Shown here piece after piece: positions 21,254-33,999 of a DNA stretch of 64,000 nucleotides; positions within the stretch are counted from its first letter, which is position 1, and each line of letters opens with the position of its first letter. Where the stretch lies: contig JARDYH010000004.1 of the NCBI GenBank assembly GCA_029215795.1, forward strand, positions 110,690,001 to 110,754,000, read 5' to 3'. Source of the DNA: Anniella stebbinsi (Eukaryota; Chordata; Lepidosauria; Squamata; Anniellidae). The notes beneath the pieces are model-generated. The model saw only the letters and a program-made list of their open reading frames with translations. It had not been told where the DNA came from and ran no database searches. The position numbers and the translations under genes are program-made.

Positions 21254-21295
21254 CAGATGAAGGAATTGCAGAAGTAGTTCCATTTATTTGTTGAC
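21254..21295 (-). CDS. PTPRC: PTPRC (CD45) coding exon 3-like, short N-terminal exon
   Basis: A 42-nt exon read on the minus strand between acceptor CATTCTAG and donor GTAAGATA. In phase 1 it encodes QQINGTTSAIPSS plus split glycines, and it joins in frame to the Ser/Thr-rich exon at 18322-18513. In mammalian CD45 the residues after the signal peptide are a very short Ser/Thr/Pro exon followed by variable exon A, so size, phase and position fit exon 3. It contains one N-glycosylation sequon (NGT). This is the first exon recognised in transcript order; the exon before it, expected to hold the signal peptide, is not visible. Numbering follows human PTPRC and is inferred. The exon is too short for identification alone; the call rests on splice sites, phase and neighbours. 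Confidence 0.78.
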
Positions 21296-21613
21296 CTAGA
21301 ATGAAAAAAGGGATAAGTACACTTATACTCTGATATAAAAATTTCCAAATTTTCTCCCAGAAGAGGGCTTCATTCCCTTAAGTACATTTGAAAGAGGCCG
21401 GGAAAGGCCTGGCAAGAATATTTTAAATATTTGTTTTATATTTTAATGGATCCTTCAGTATGGATATCCATTGTTATTTTAATATTTTAATAGCTCCTTC
21501 AGCATGGTGGCTCTCAACATACTATAAACAGCAATGAAACACTACCAAACAAAAACAAAAACAACAAAAAAACCCAAGGACAATGGAAGGTTCTGAACAA
21601 TCTTTAAATTATA

Positions 21614-21823
21614 GAGTGTCATCAGACAGGGGGAAATCGCATTTCCCTACCATCACTTCCCCCCTGCTTCTGTCCCACAATACTTCCTTTTTATTTACAC
21701 AGGGAAGAAAGAGGAAGTAAACAATGGCCATGTGGCACATTGAGTGGGCATTTTTATCCTGCTGCTCTCCTGCATACAGCAGGAAATGGTGGCATGTTTC
21801 ACTATACCTGAAAAAATCAGATT

Positions 21824-21854
<31 letters not shown>

Positions 21855-21978
21855 TCTGACAGGAAAATAAGCAGAAGGGGTGGAAGATGTGCAGGAGGTA
21901 GACAGCAACATCAAAAGGACCTGCTAAAAATCAGGAGTGGCCAGTAACAAGTGTTTGATAAAATACTGCTCCGATGAA
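21614..21978 (+). mobile_element. Foldback element GAGTGTCATC..., with internal (TG)n
   Basis: Same family as 16081-16440 (gggaaatcgcatttccctac, gtcccacaatac, tacagcaggaaatgg). A (TG)n microsatellite at 21828-21854 has expanded inside it. It lies just upstream of exon 3 in the transcript. Confidence 0.7.
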
Positions 21979-24900
21979 GATTATTAACAGCACATTCTTA
22001 TAGATTTACATCATTGAGAAGACATGCAAAGGAGGTTTCCAGAGCACAGATAACCAAGCTATTTCTATCCAGAAGGTGTTGCACTGGGACACTTTCCTAA
22101 GCTGGTGGAAGGTCACCAGTGACTAAGCTTGATCTAAGAACACATGTCCAAAGTGCAAACCTGCTGCTTTATTGGGATTGCAATCCCATCTAGAACAAGT
22201 TGAGCACTGCCATCCCAGACTGACAAATCATCTACCTGCTGTATCCCCACCTGGTCTGGGTTGAACTTCAGTTTATTGGTCTTCATCCAGGCACTGATTC
22301 AGCATTCTTACTGCCTCACTTAAAGCAGATGAGAAAGATAAAAGAGCTAGGTGTCACCTGTATATTGATGGCATCTAACTCCAAATTTCTGGATGACGTC
22401 ATTTGGTGATTTCACATAGAGGTTAAACGATGTGGGGAACAATATGGATCTTTGTGGGATATCATAGCATAAATGCTACAGCAAATCCCCCAATAGCACT
22501 TTCTGGAATCAGCCATCCAACTACGATTGAGCCACCATAGTATGGTTTCCCTCATTTCCAACCTAGACAGCCAATTCTGAAGGATATTGTAGCTGACAAT
22601 ATCACGGTTGATGATAAACTAGGAATACGCTTCATAGTCTCCAGCATAATCCTAGTCTAGTTAAATAATGTGCTACAGTGGGAACAGCAGTAGGTAATTG
22701 ATTTGTTACTTCTGTCTGTCTTTTCATAAACCAAAGGCACACTAGAATGATTTCCTCTATTTTCTTTTGTTGCCCTCCCTCAGTTTGCCTGAGCAAAGTA
22801 TCGTGGGATAACCTTTTAGTCAATGCCTTTAAAAAGGGAATACATGAGCAAAAACATAAGTAGCGAAATCTATAAAGTGGCTCTATAGTGTGGACTGAAG
22901 ATAATTACTGCTGGAACATAACAACACCTTAAACTAGCAATGGAAAATATGACATGTTAAATACCTACAACAAGCTTTTCTCGTCTCTCAAACTTAATGA
23001 ACCCACTGACAGCTGTGTGGAAATGAACATACAATGATGCCAAAATATGACTCAATCCTCAGACTATTAAGGCCATATTGACCAGTTTTTATCACATGGC
23101 TACAATGTGATGTACAGAAATATGACAAAACATTGGCAATATGCGAGACAATGTGACTGAGAACTGACGACAACTAAAGTCTACATGAAAAGGGCCTAAC
23201 AGCAACCAATTGTCCAGCTCTAAAGCAAAAAAAAAATAAAAAAATTCAAATATCAATGTTCTTCTACTACTATCTTCCTCCATTTATTAATATATACCTC
23301 ATATTGCTTAACATGATATTGAGGCTTGATCATATACTTGGCCTTTCATCCAATTACTTAATGATGTCTAACACAGTGTAATGCCTATCATAGAACAACG
23401 TGTAGTAATATATATATATGGTAGAGCTGCCGGTTTAACTAGTTAGTTCTCCATGACAATCAAAGAGACATGCATGCCTCGTTTATAGCTCAAACGTTTG
23501 ATAAACTTAGCTAGAATAAACGCAGCATGTCATCCTAGTCCTTTTGAAGTTCAAAAGGTTTGATCTTTGGTCTTAGGAATGAATTTGTTAACCTCTCCTC
23601 TATATGAAAACTATATTGAGGGATTGATGTAAAAAGAGGTTACAGTCTCTATCAAATAATAACGAGAGTGAAGGCTGCCAGGGACAACCATCAAAAAATT
23701 GACCAGGTTTGTGTCCACAGGAGTTATTTAGTCACACACACACAGCAAGTCTAAATAGCTCACAAAGAATAGCTCATGTGTGTGTCTCTTTCGAATCCCA
23801 GGCTTTAGTTATGAGCACATCCCCAATGTAATGCTCATTGCCCTGTTTAAATGAGGATGTACAATTCAATTGATCTCTCCAGTCCCAACTTGCAAATGAT
23901 ATCAGTTGTGCTGTAGCTCAGGGCCAAAACAGAGATCACTTTAAATGCATGTCTAACCACAATGGGGTGTGTTTTTCATTTTTACTCTAGAGCCCATGAT
24001 CCAGATCGGGATCCTAGTGGGAGGTATGGGGGGCTGTTCCTACTCTACAGTCAAAATGTAAAGAAAATGTAGCTGCTAGATAGGCATTTAGGACACAATC
24101 CTATGCATAGACGGGGGGCATCCTACACAATTGGCTGGGGAATGCTTGGAGTTGTAGGACTTTTGTCGGTCTAAGCAGGCATAGGATTGTGCCCATAAAG
24201 TAACATCTGTTTTTGTCATCAGGCTCTCAAACTACTCACATGTAGCAACTTAGTGACAGAGCAAATGGCTGAGCTGGCCCTTACTTTGTACACCAGTACA
24301 TATTCTACTGGTGCCCTGTGAAATTTATTTTCCCCAAAATTCTTCCTAGTCAGCACAGTCAGATTACCCAGGTAAGCAAACGATATGCTGATGCTTAATC
24401 TTATTTCTCCAGTCCTGCATTCTGTATCACTAGTTTGCTTCCTTTTCCCCAACTTTCAGGGTTTTTACATTCTACAATCCACTATCCCATATTACATGGG
24501 GAAATGATGTCACTGCTTTCAATTTGCTATCCTACCAAGCAGCAAATACAGCTAATATATGTTTGTGTGCCTTGTTGTGACCAGGACTTGCTTCTTGCTC
24601 ATTTTTATTTTGAAATTACCTTATTATTTGCTTCAATGAAATTTAGCCTTTTTGTTTGAAATTTAGCCTTATCTCAATAACTGTCTCTGCATAACAAAAA
24701 CAAAACAAAACCCAAAGATGATTTTTTCCCCCTCAGGCTTTTCCATGTTCAATACAGCTCCTTCAGAGATGACCATGTGATTTGTAATTGAAACCTTTCC
24801 CTCTTGCCGAGTGTTTCATAGTGGCAGAATTAATCCAGTGATCATCTTAGATACTGGGTTATCTCGGGGGGGGGGGGGGGTAGCAAGATTTCCAGGGGAA

Positions 24901-25940
24901 GGAGCAAGACACATCTTGAAGGTTGATGGCATCATGTAATGGAACTGCAAATTTCCATGAGTGGCCAATCATTAGCAATTTATTGCTCATGATTGTAAAG
25001 ACGCTCAATATCTCTCCTTCTACGACGACGACGACAGTGAGGATGGCTATTACTACTATTCTTCTTTATGCTTTGGTGATGCAATGCATCTTTCTTTCAT
25101 TCATTTATAAGGTTTACCACAGCCAGAAGTGCCAACTTGTACCTGTTCATTAAACCAGTTATTTTGAACTGGTTGCCATTTATTTTTCCTTTTAGAAGAT
25201 TCAGTTCTGGCTCAAATTCAATGCTAATGACATATTTCAGATTAGGGGTCAGTTCTAGTTTATCAAGGGGAAAGTAAACCTCCCTGAACCAGTTTTCAGA
25301 TTCTTTTCATCTCCGTAACTTCCAAGTTTCCTACAGGCAGACCGATATGAATCCAGGAAAGTATCCATCTTAGAAGCTTAACTGACATCATCATCATAAT
25401 TCAGAGGTGCTGAACCTCCAGTCTATGTACCTAATCTGGCTCACGGAGGCTCCACATCTGGCCCATGGAGGGTTGTGCCACTTCTGTGGGCCCCACCCTC
25501 TTGGCACTGCAGGCCAACCCCCTCAATAAACCCCACTCCTACTGGGAGCAGGGGAGGAGGAGGGGAGGAAAATCCCCATTGTTATCTCTAATCACAGATC
25601 AGCGATAAGAGTAGGGATTCCCCTTCAGTGGGGATTCCCCTTTGCTGTGCGTGGACTTTCCCGGTCTGGACAGAGGAGCAAATGGGGCTCAGCCATCTTT
25701 GATTCACTTGCCCCACCTGAACAATAGGTGTTAACTATATCCAAAGCTCTTGTGGACAGATTAAAATAGGCTAAATACCTGATCCTACAAATCAGAATTC
25801 TGCTCCCAAAAGCAGAGGAAATGGAAGTAAGCTATTTATCAGTGTTCAAAACATATACTTTTAGCCACAGTTCCCACTTCTTCATTTCATGTTTAGATTT
25901 AAAGGGAAGGAAATGATTAGCAAGTCAAAACTGGTGTTTT
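21979..25940. other. Intron segment with few recognisable repeats
   Basis: Apart from a 15-base G run (24866-24880) and short simple repeats I see no element with a relative elsewhere in the window and no exon-like frame. 23092-23283 and 24435-24659 are open but carry no known domain. Confidence 0.45.
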
Positions 25941-25947
25941 TGGGGAG

Positions 25948-25949
<2 letters not shown>

Positions 25950-25981
<32 letters not shown>

Positions 25982-26090
25982 TGATATACATGCAAACACA
26001 TAAAATGGGATAGAATCAGCATGGGATAGAAAGAGCATTATGTATGTATGTATGTATGTATGTATGCATGTATGTATTTATTTATTTATT
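25950..26090. repeat. (AT)n and (TATG)n microsatellites
   Basis: (AT)n at 25950-25979 and (TATG)n at 26041-26075, running into (TTTA)n. Confidence 0.9.
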
Positions 26091-27219
26091 TTTACCAGTG
26101 CCTGAAACTCATTTGGCAACTTTTAGTCCTGAATAGTGAACAGTTAATAAAAGACAACCACATTTACTTTGTACTGCAAAGTATTATGTTACCAATGTCT
26201 CCTATCTCCTCTTTCCATTCTCTATAATGTAACACATAGAAGTTTAGTAAGAAATCAATAGATGGCACCATAACTCCAAAAGCTGAAACAAAACATGTGA
26301 GTGAAGTAGATGCTGTAACAGTGAGACATCCGGTCAAAAAGAGCAAAAGTTTTAAAACATAGGGCAGCTGATCACTTATCTATTTATTTTCCTTTTACAT
26401 ACTCCATGGGTCATGGGAGCTCCAGGAAGCTTACATTATAATATTCAAAATTGCTACCATTGCTTAGGGGACAACCACCATCTTTGTAATCCAGTGCCAC
26501 TGGTACTATATCATCTTATGATTATTATTTTTTATATTGGCTCTTCAGCAATGGCCCGTTTAGATTTATTTATTTATTTTTTAAAAAACCTACCTAAGAT
26601 CTTAGGTTTCTCCCTAGGGACTGTCATGCCTAGTGGAGGAAGGGTGTAGTCAACAGGCACTAAATAAAAGTTCTTTGGGATAGCTCTGGGTGTGTTTTGC
26701 ACAAATACATTGCCTAGCTCATCCCAAATCAAAGGCCAGAAAGTAATTTTCATTCTGTTCAAATAAGTAGTGACTGTTTCTTTCAGATGTCTATAAATTA
26801 ATAAATTAAAGCTTGAGTGAAGGGGAAGGGACTTGGTTCAAATGTACCTGCATGTACATTAATAAGCACAAACACAAAATATCTATTCACTGGTTCTCTT
26901 TTATTTCCTCCCCTGATGATTGCCTATCCAGATAGCACATTGTTTGAGCTGCGTGCTCTCTTAATACTTACAACCAGCTCCACTGTGAAATGTGGAGTAC
27001 AATACTATGCGACTTTTATTTGAAAGCAGTGGTAAAGCTAGGGCTAGAATATTTGCTAGCATATATTTGGTTTGAGGCATGCCTAACTATCACCAAAACC
27101 AGATGACTCTATGATTTAAATGGCAGCATGGATGAGTTCAATGTTTTCTTCTTCTTTTTTTAGATTAATAAAACTGCTTAGAGTTATTAGTGGGTTTAAT
27201 CACACACAAACAAAAACAA

Positions 27220-27320
27220 CAAAGAGTCTTGTGGCACCTTAAACTCTACCAAGTGTATTCTGGCATAAGCTTGCGTGTCCAAATAAATATGTTAGTCTTT
27301 AAGGTGCCACAAGACTCTTA
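27220..27320. repeat. Palindromic repeat aagagtcttgtggcacctta
   Basis: aaagagtcttgtggcacctt at the left is mirrored by aaggtgccacaagactctta at the right. This motif is familiar from dispersed repeats of lizards and turtles. Confidence 0.7.
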
Positions 27321-27624
27321 GTTGTTTTCGTTACAACAAATTTATACAGCTACAATTCCAGAAAAAGATAAAACAACTGTAGCAAAGTCTTCAGGCATCA
27401 TCATCATCATCATATGGTTGATGTATTTCTTTGAACATGTTCGAATATTTTGTTTCAGTAAGGTTCAAGTGTAAGCCATGAAACATATTAAAATAATAAA
27501 TAAAAGTGGTATTTAGGGCACAATCATATGCACATTTAAACTTTTTTGTGCCTAATCATGCACAGGATTGTGCCCCAATTTGTTTTAAGTCAATATATTA
27601 TTGACCCCCCCAAAAAGTGTTATG

Positions 27625-27945
27625 TAGAGTGACTATATGGAAAGCAGAACAGGGCTCCTGTATCTTTAACCATTACATAGAAAAGAGAATTTCAGCAGGT
27701 GTCATTTGTATGCATGCAGCACCTGGTGAAATTCCCTCTTCATCACCACAGTTAAATCTGCAAGAGCCCTGCCCTCTTTTGTATCTGGTCACTCTAGTAT
27801 AGCTCCTGCAGCTTTAACTGTGGTGATGAAGAGGGAATTTCATCAGGTGCTGCATGCATACAAATTGAAATTCCCTTTTCTATACAACTGTTAAAGATAC
27901 AGGAGCCTGTCCTCCTTTTCATATGAGTCTTTAATGGGTCACCTT
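27625..27945. mobile_element. MITE-1 copy 5 (diverged)
   Basis: Recognisable through ctttaaccattacatagaaa, gaaattccctcttcatcacc and its mirror, but both ends are altered and target duplications are lost. Its inner arms carry tgcatgcagcacctgg in place of attagttcctgg, so it is an older or separate subfamily. Confidence 0.75.
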
Positions 27946-28633
27946 AAAGATACTGGTAGCTATTTGGAAGCTGCTGAAAAATACCCTTGTAGGTGTGCTA
28001 TTTGGTCAGCATAATTTTTAAATGTTTTCTACCAATGAATACTTGTATGTGTAGTGTTTACATGGTGCCCAAATGGTGGCCACATGCAGTGGGCAGGTGG
28101 GCAGGCTAAGAACCTCTGAAACATTACATAAGCTTTTTGTCCTCTGGAAATAGGTAGAAGTGGCTTTTGTTGGTCATGGTAAATAGTCCCTGGAAATCTT
28201 TCAGAATTAAATAACAAGAATACATGCAACATTCAAAATATTAGTGTTTTCCATGAACACGATGGTGATCAGTCTTGAAAACAGAATATCTCTGGGGTTG
28301 CATCCAGACTTTAAACATCTGTTCTACTGCATCAGCCTTTGACACCATTTTAAAGGCACCACGAAGACTGAGCCTGCACAATGGTAGGCCTTAAGCGAGG
28401 CCTGGCCAACTTACAACTCCCCAAGCCATATGCAGCAGCCCTGTCAGCTGTGTTTGTGGCTTGTCAGGTGCTTCACAACCCTGCTGTTTCTGCAGGTCTG
28501 TGGAAGCAGCATGATGAGTTTTAGCTTGCCATACGTGACTGGTAGCCTGTATGTAGCTTCAAGGTTCACAAGTTGTGCAGGCCTGGAGTAAGCATTTATT
28601 TGTTAACGCAGATACAGAACAAACCCACAGAAT

Positions 28634-28953
28634 TAGGTTGACCATCTGAAAAGGAGGACATGGATCATGTAACTTTAACAGTTGTAGAGAAAAGGGAATT
28701 TCAGCCAGTGTCATTTGTATGAAATTAGTTCCTGGTGAAATTCCCTCTTCATCACAACAGTTAAAGTTGCAGGGGCCCTGCCTTCTTTTGTATATGGTCA
28801 CTCTAGTATAGTGCCTGCACCTTTAAGTGTTGTGATGAAGAGGGAATTTCACCAGGAACTAATTGCATTCAAATGACTCTGGCTGAAATTCCCTTTTCTC
28901 TACAACTGTTAAAGCTACATGAACCCTGTCCTCCTTTTCATATGGTCAGCCTA
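28634..28953. mobile_element. MITE-1 copy 6
   Basis: TAGGTTGACCATCTGAAAAG...CTTTTCATATGGTCAGCCTA. No duplication. The right end directly abuts the palindromic element that starts at 28954. Confidence 0.9.
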
Positions 28954-29018
28954 GATACTATCTACACTACTGCTTTGAAACGGTTTAAAATGGTTTATAA
29001 CAGTAGTGACAACTGTTG

Positions 29019-29764
29019 TAGGCTGACCAGATAAAATCCAGGTCAGGACTCATGTAACTTTAACAGTTGTAGAGAAAAGGGAATTTCAGCCAGTGTCATT
29101 TGTATGCAATTAGTTCCTGGTGAAATTCCCTCTTCATCACAACACTTAAAGGTGCATGCACTATACTAGAGTGACCAGATACAAAAGAAGGCAGGGCCCC
29201 TGCAACTTTAACAGTTATGATGAAGAGGGAATTTCACCAGGAACTAATTGCATACAAATGCAGGGTGACCAACTGTCAGGATTTCCCCGGATTTGTCCTG
29301 GTTTTTGTTCTATCCTGGGTGTCAGGGGGGATTTTCTGTAATTTTCTATAATGTCCTGGAAAGACAAGCTTTCCCCTTTAAGGCCACATTAGCGTGGTTG
29401 GAGGAAATGATGAGCTTTCTGGAGGTGGGTTATTTCTATCCCACTGCTCCAATCAGGACCTTACAAGGGAAAGTATGTCATTCCTGGACATTATAGAAAA
29501 GGACCTGATTGGAGCAGTGGAGGGCGGGAATGACACACTTTCCCCTCCTCCGCTCCAATTGGGGCCTTTAAAGCAGTGGGGGTGAATGACATGCTTTCCA
29601 GAGGCCCCGGAAAGCCACTTTCCCACCCCCACCCCACTGAGGGTCCTCTTTTTTGGTTTCCCAAATGTGGTCACCCTATACAAATGACACTGGCTGAAAT
29701 TCCCTTTTCTCTACAACTCTTAAAGTTACCTGAGCCCTGACCTGGATTTTATCTGGTCACCCTA
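29019..29764. mobile_element. MITE-1 copy 7, host of a further insertion
   Basis: TAGGCTGACCAG...GGTCACCCTA with a near-duplication aactgttg / ctgttg at its flanks. Split by the element at 29261-29678. Confidence 0.9.
29261..29678. mobile_element. hAT-type element CAGGGTGACC...GGTCACCCTA
   Basis: 418 bp, flanked by exact 8-bp TACAAATG at 29253-29260 and 29679-29686; the duplicated target is MITE-1 sequence. The interior contains imperfect repeats around attttctataatgtcctgg and its mirror. Open frames at 29293-29683 are by-products. Confidence 0.93.
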
Positions 29765-30432
29765 CTGTTGGAGCCCAGGACACACTCCATATGCAGCTTT
29801 CAAAACGTTTTCAAAGTGTTATATCCTGCATGTGTAGTTAGGCTCTGAAAGTAAATGTCAGTTGCAGCTGGTTGTGCATTGTGAGAACAGGGTGAAAACT
29901 CAGTTATCTGATCTTTAGTTGACTATCTATCAAGCAATTATAACTGCAGCTAATGACTTCTTAGACACACATTTGTGGTTTCGCTTTGCCTACTTCTGGT
30001 TTTTTTCCCAGAAGCCTACATGTTACAAAAAAAAAAAAGGAAAAAAAGGAAGAGGGTGTGCAGCACACTGTGGTTTAGATCGTAAGTTCTTCTGAGTGGC
30101 GAAACTCGGTTGCCATGGCATCAGCATGCTCAGGGCCTCAGCCCACTCTGAGTGCTAAACCACAACTTCTCCAGCGCAGTTGTGAAGCTTCCTGATTCAA
30201 ATTCTTTGTGATAAATGTGCATTTGTACTTATGCTTTGTTGTTGCTTCGTTGTACCAGACAAGAGCAATGCCTGCCCTTCTGGTCTCAGGAATATAAAGT
30301 CCTACCGAGGCATTTTGAATCAGCTTAAACTTGTATATGTAATACCTCATATGGAGGTGGGGGAGATCCTTTAGTGTATGAGGGTGGTACTTCTTATGTA
30401 AGACTGTAGTTTCTGTTTCTAGTATACTATGT

Positions 30433-30752
30433 TAGGGTGACCAGATAAAATCCAGGTCAGGGCTCCTGTAACTTTAACAGTTGAAGAGAAAAGGGAATTT
30501 CAGCCAGTGTCATTTGTATGCAATTAGTTCCTGGTGAAATTCCCTCTTCATCACAACAGTTAAAGTTGCAGGGGCCCTGCCTTCTTTTGTATATGGTCAC
30601 TCTAGTATAGTGCCTGTACCTTTAAGTGTTGTGATGAAGAGGGAATTACACCAGGAACTAATTGCATACAAATGACACTGGCTGAAATTCCCTTTTCTCT
30701 ACAACTGTTAAAGTTACATGAGCTCTGACCTGGATTTTATCTGGTCACCTTA
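30433..30752. mobile_element. MITE-1 copy 8 with 8-bp target duplication
   Basis: TAGGGTGACCAG...CTGGTCACCTTA, flanked by TACTATGT at 30425-30432 and 30753-30760. Confidence 0.95.
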
Positions 30753-31549
30753 TACTATGTTCATGGTGGGAAGTAGCTGCTGAACCGTTCTCATATGCTA
30801 CATCAGTATTGCACAAAGTTCTGATAGCTCAAGCAGAGTTTTTTTCTGAATTAAACTTAAGAATTAGATCACCTGGAAAGATTTACTCCTGGAGTGTGCA
30901 AGAATAGGTATGACCTGCCTTCAGAGGGGACCTGCCCATTTCCCTCTATTTCTACATGTCTCATCCTATGATTGGAAGGAAGCCAATCCAGAGAAGTGAC
31001 TCCTGAAGACAGGCAATGAACAGCCCACCTACCCACTCCTTAGGGAAGGGGATTCTGCTGTGTGTATGTGTTGTGTGTAATTGAACAATCCGGACACATC
31101 TGGAGCACAGACATGGCAGAATTTCTTGCTGCCACGGTGGCTGAGTTGAAGATGTGAGGGACAGAACAGTAAATCATGCAGAGACACAGAAGGTAGACTC
31201 CTCTGTAAATGAGTATTTTAGGCTCCCAGCATTCTTCCATGCTCATTGCACACCTACAGTCCTCTCACTGCATGCTAGGCTTACTGGGCTAAGCCCTAAA
31301 AAATACCATGTTGTTAGGCAACCTAAATGCAGCCAGGCACAATGACCCCAGGCGTGTTTGTATGCTGCTCCTTTGTACAATGTTCAACACGCTCCCATTG
31401 GTGGTCGCACAAAATTATTTTCTGCATCAGTCAGAGGGCTAATTCTTACATTTCCTTTGCAGCATAGCTACTGATGTCATGGCCAGGTCTCCACACTATA
31501 CCTCTAATGCAGGAAATGGGAGGCCACATGGCAGAGAGGCAGGTAAAGT

Positions 31550-31869
31550 TAGGGTGACCAGATAAAATCCAGGTCAGGGCTCATGTAACTTTAACAGTGG
31601 TAGAGAAAAGGGAATTACAGCCAGTGTCATTTGTATGCAATTAGTTCCTGGTGATATTCCCTCTTCATCACAACAGTTAAAGGTGCAGGCACTATACTAG
31701 AGTGACCAGATACAAAAGAAGGCAGGGCCCCTGCAACTTTAACTGTTGTGATGAAGAGGGAATTTCACCAGGAACTAATTGCATACCAATGACACCGGCT
31801 GAAATTCCCTTTTCTCTACAACTGTTAAAGTTACATGAGCCTTGACTTGGATTTTATCTGGTCACCCTA
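31550..31869. mobile_element. MITE-1 copy 9 with 8-bp target duplication
   Basis: TAGGGTGACCAG...CTGGTCACCCTA, flanked by GGTAAAGT at 31542-31549 and 31870-31877. Confidence 0.95.
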
Positions 31870-32336
31870 GGTAAAGTAGTCACTTTCCATGCCAACTCCA
31901 TTGGCCCTTGAGAGCTGCAGAGCTCTCTGGGGAAGTAAATCATAGAAGGAAAGTAAATCATGGAAGGGAGGAGGGAAGGCACCACCACTCTTGCAGGAAG
32001 GAAAGGAGAGAGTAGGGCTGGAGGAGAGCAGGGATTTTAATGCAAGTGCCTACCTAATTGGCATTTCCCAAACCAATACATGAACCAAAATGCAGTTATC
32101 CTTCAGTATTTTCACTTCTTCCAGTTTTGTCATGCAATTCTCCAACCAAAAAAATGTGTCATTGGGGGAAAGTGCATATAAAAATGAATACATTGGTGAA
32201 AATAATCTACAAAATGCATATTAGGGGAAATTGCTTGGAAAAAACTCATATACTAGGCATACATACTAGGTATATACTAGGCATACAATGTGTTGTGATT
32301 AAAATGTTTGTCAGGGTGCCATAAAACAAACAGTCT

Positions 32337-32737
32337 GGGGGGCTGTCCTCATAGTGCTGGCTTGGTGCCGCTCCGCCACCAAACCCCACGCTATCCCTGA
32401 TGTGTGGTGGTGGCAAGTTGTTCTAATGAGGGGAGGCAGTGTGAGCTTTCCAGTGGCCATTAGGCCCCCTCCTCCTCCTGCGGCTTCCAGCAACCAATAG
32501 GAGGTCGCCTTCTGCCCGGGAACGCCCCGGGAATGAGTTTGAGCGAGGACAGACCAGCAGAAGAGCTGGGCTGACCTCACTCTGGCTGGAAAAGTCATGG
32601 TAAGTTTCTGACTTTTCAGCCGTGCAACTTCGCCTCTTTGCCCCGGGGTGGCTTTGAATCTGTGGCTGTGTCATGTAACCAACACAGCACGGATTCAGAG
32701 CCACTCTGGGACAAAGACAACGTCAAGACAGTCCCCG
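32337..32737. mobile_element. GC-rich foldback element with GGGGGGCTGTCCT end
   Basis: The left end ggggggctgtcctca is imperfectly mirrored by the right end tgacagtc-type sequence (caagacagtccccgg). The CpG-rich interior holds a donor-like catggtaagt near 32597 and local palindromes (gggaacgccccggg). No target duplication was found; limits approximate. Confidence 0.4.
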
Positions 32738-33679
32738 GGTTCTCTATGTGATAAAGTGATAATAGAGCTCAGGCTGTTCACAGAGCACTCCTGTCAAAGA
32801 TTTTAATCAAAACGCATTGGGCTGCAGTAATTATACTTTGGTGCACCTCAGAGAGTATCTGCTCTTTCCTATTGTCTAACTTTCAAATATCTCTGGTGTA
32901 TTGTCAGACTCAAACACACAAAACCAGCAAACATAGAAAGGAATTGGCCCTGAAGAAATCCTATTACATCTTTTCTGCCTTCAAGCTGCCCAAGAAATAA
33001 TGATAGAATCATGACACTTTGGCTACTCCTGGCCATTTCACCGCTTATATAGAGGCAACCCACCCACCCCAGTTTACACTCATGAAGCCAAGTCTTTGGC
33101 CAAGAGGGAGCTGCAGCCAATCACAGTTCCCCGATGAATGTCAGATGACCAAAACAGATACAATTGGCATGAATGGGTAATGATTAGAGACAAGCCCAGA
33201 GGCAATGGCAACTCTATTGTTCTTGTGTGGGGGACTCTAGACAATGATGTTCAAAATTGCTCTTTGTAGATTGTTTAACATTTTTATTTGTTGTTCTGAA
33301 AGAAAAATGAAAGGAATTGACTTCTTCATACAAGACACAGTGCTAAATCATGAGAGAGAGAGAGAAACTTTTCAGTACTTCATTTAAAACCTGAACAAAT
33401 GCATTTGAAGTCTATGGCTGTTGACCTCAAGGAGTTCTGATTCAATTGCTTCAAGATAAATTCTTGTAGCTGATGAGAACTAAAACTATAAGATGTGGAC
33501 TATCAGGAATATTGCCAACTGGAAATCTAGTGTCTATCGAAATGAATTTAAAGTTATTTTTAGCAATTGCATCCATGTATGAACCTTAGTGTCTGTTATT
33601 GTAAATTAGCAGTGTGCATGGGGGAGGGTTTGTGGATTACAAGGACCCTTGGACAGCCTTGCAGAAAGTTTTTGTATGC

Positions 33680-33999
33680 TAGGGTGACCAGATAAAATCC
33701 AGGTCAGGGCTCATGTAACTTTAACAGTTGTAGAGAAAAGGGAATTTCAGCCAGTGTCATTTGTATGCAATTAGTTGCTGGTGAAATTCCCTCTTCATCA
33801 CAACAGTTAAAGTTGCAGGGGCCCTGCCTTCTTTTGTATATGGTCACTCTAGTATAGTGCCTGCACCTTTAACTGTTGTGATGAAGAGGGAATTTCACCA
33901 ACAACTAATTGCATACAAATGACACTGGCTGAAATTCCCTTTTCTCTACAACTGTTAAAGTTACATGAGCCCTGACCTGGATTTTATCTGGTCAGCCTA
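33680..33999. mobile_element. MITE-1 copy 10 with 8-bp target duplication
   Basis: TAGGGTGACCAG...CTGGTCAGCCTA, flanked by TTGTATGC at 33672-33679 and 34000-34007. A well-preserved copy that shows the consensus structure, centre near 33840. Confidence 0.95.

Larger units (their letters stand above)
28954..29845. mobile_element. GAGCCTATC palindrome split by MITE-1 copy 7
   Basis: 28954-29018 (gatactatctacactactgc ... gacaactgttg) and 29765-29845 (ctgttggagcccagg ... gtgtagttaggctc) together restore the element of 5199-5348 in inverse orientation. Confidence 0.8.
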
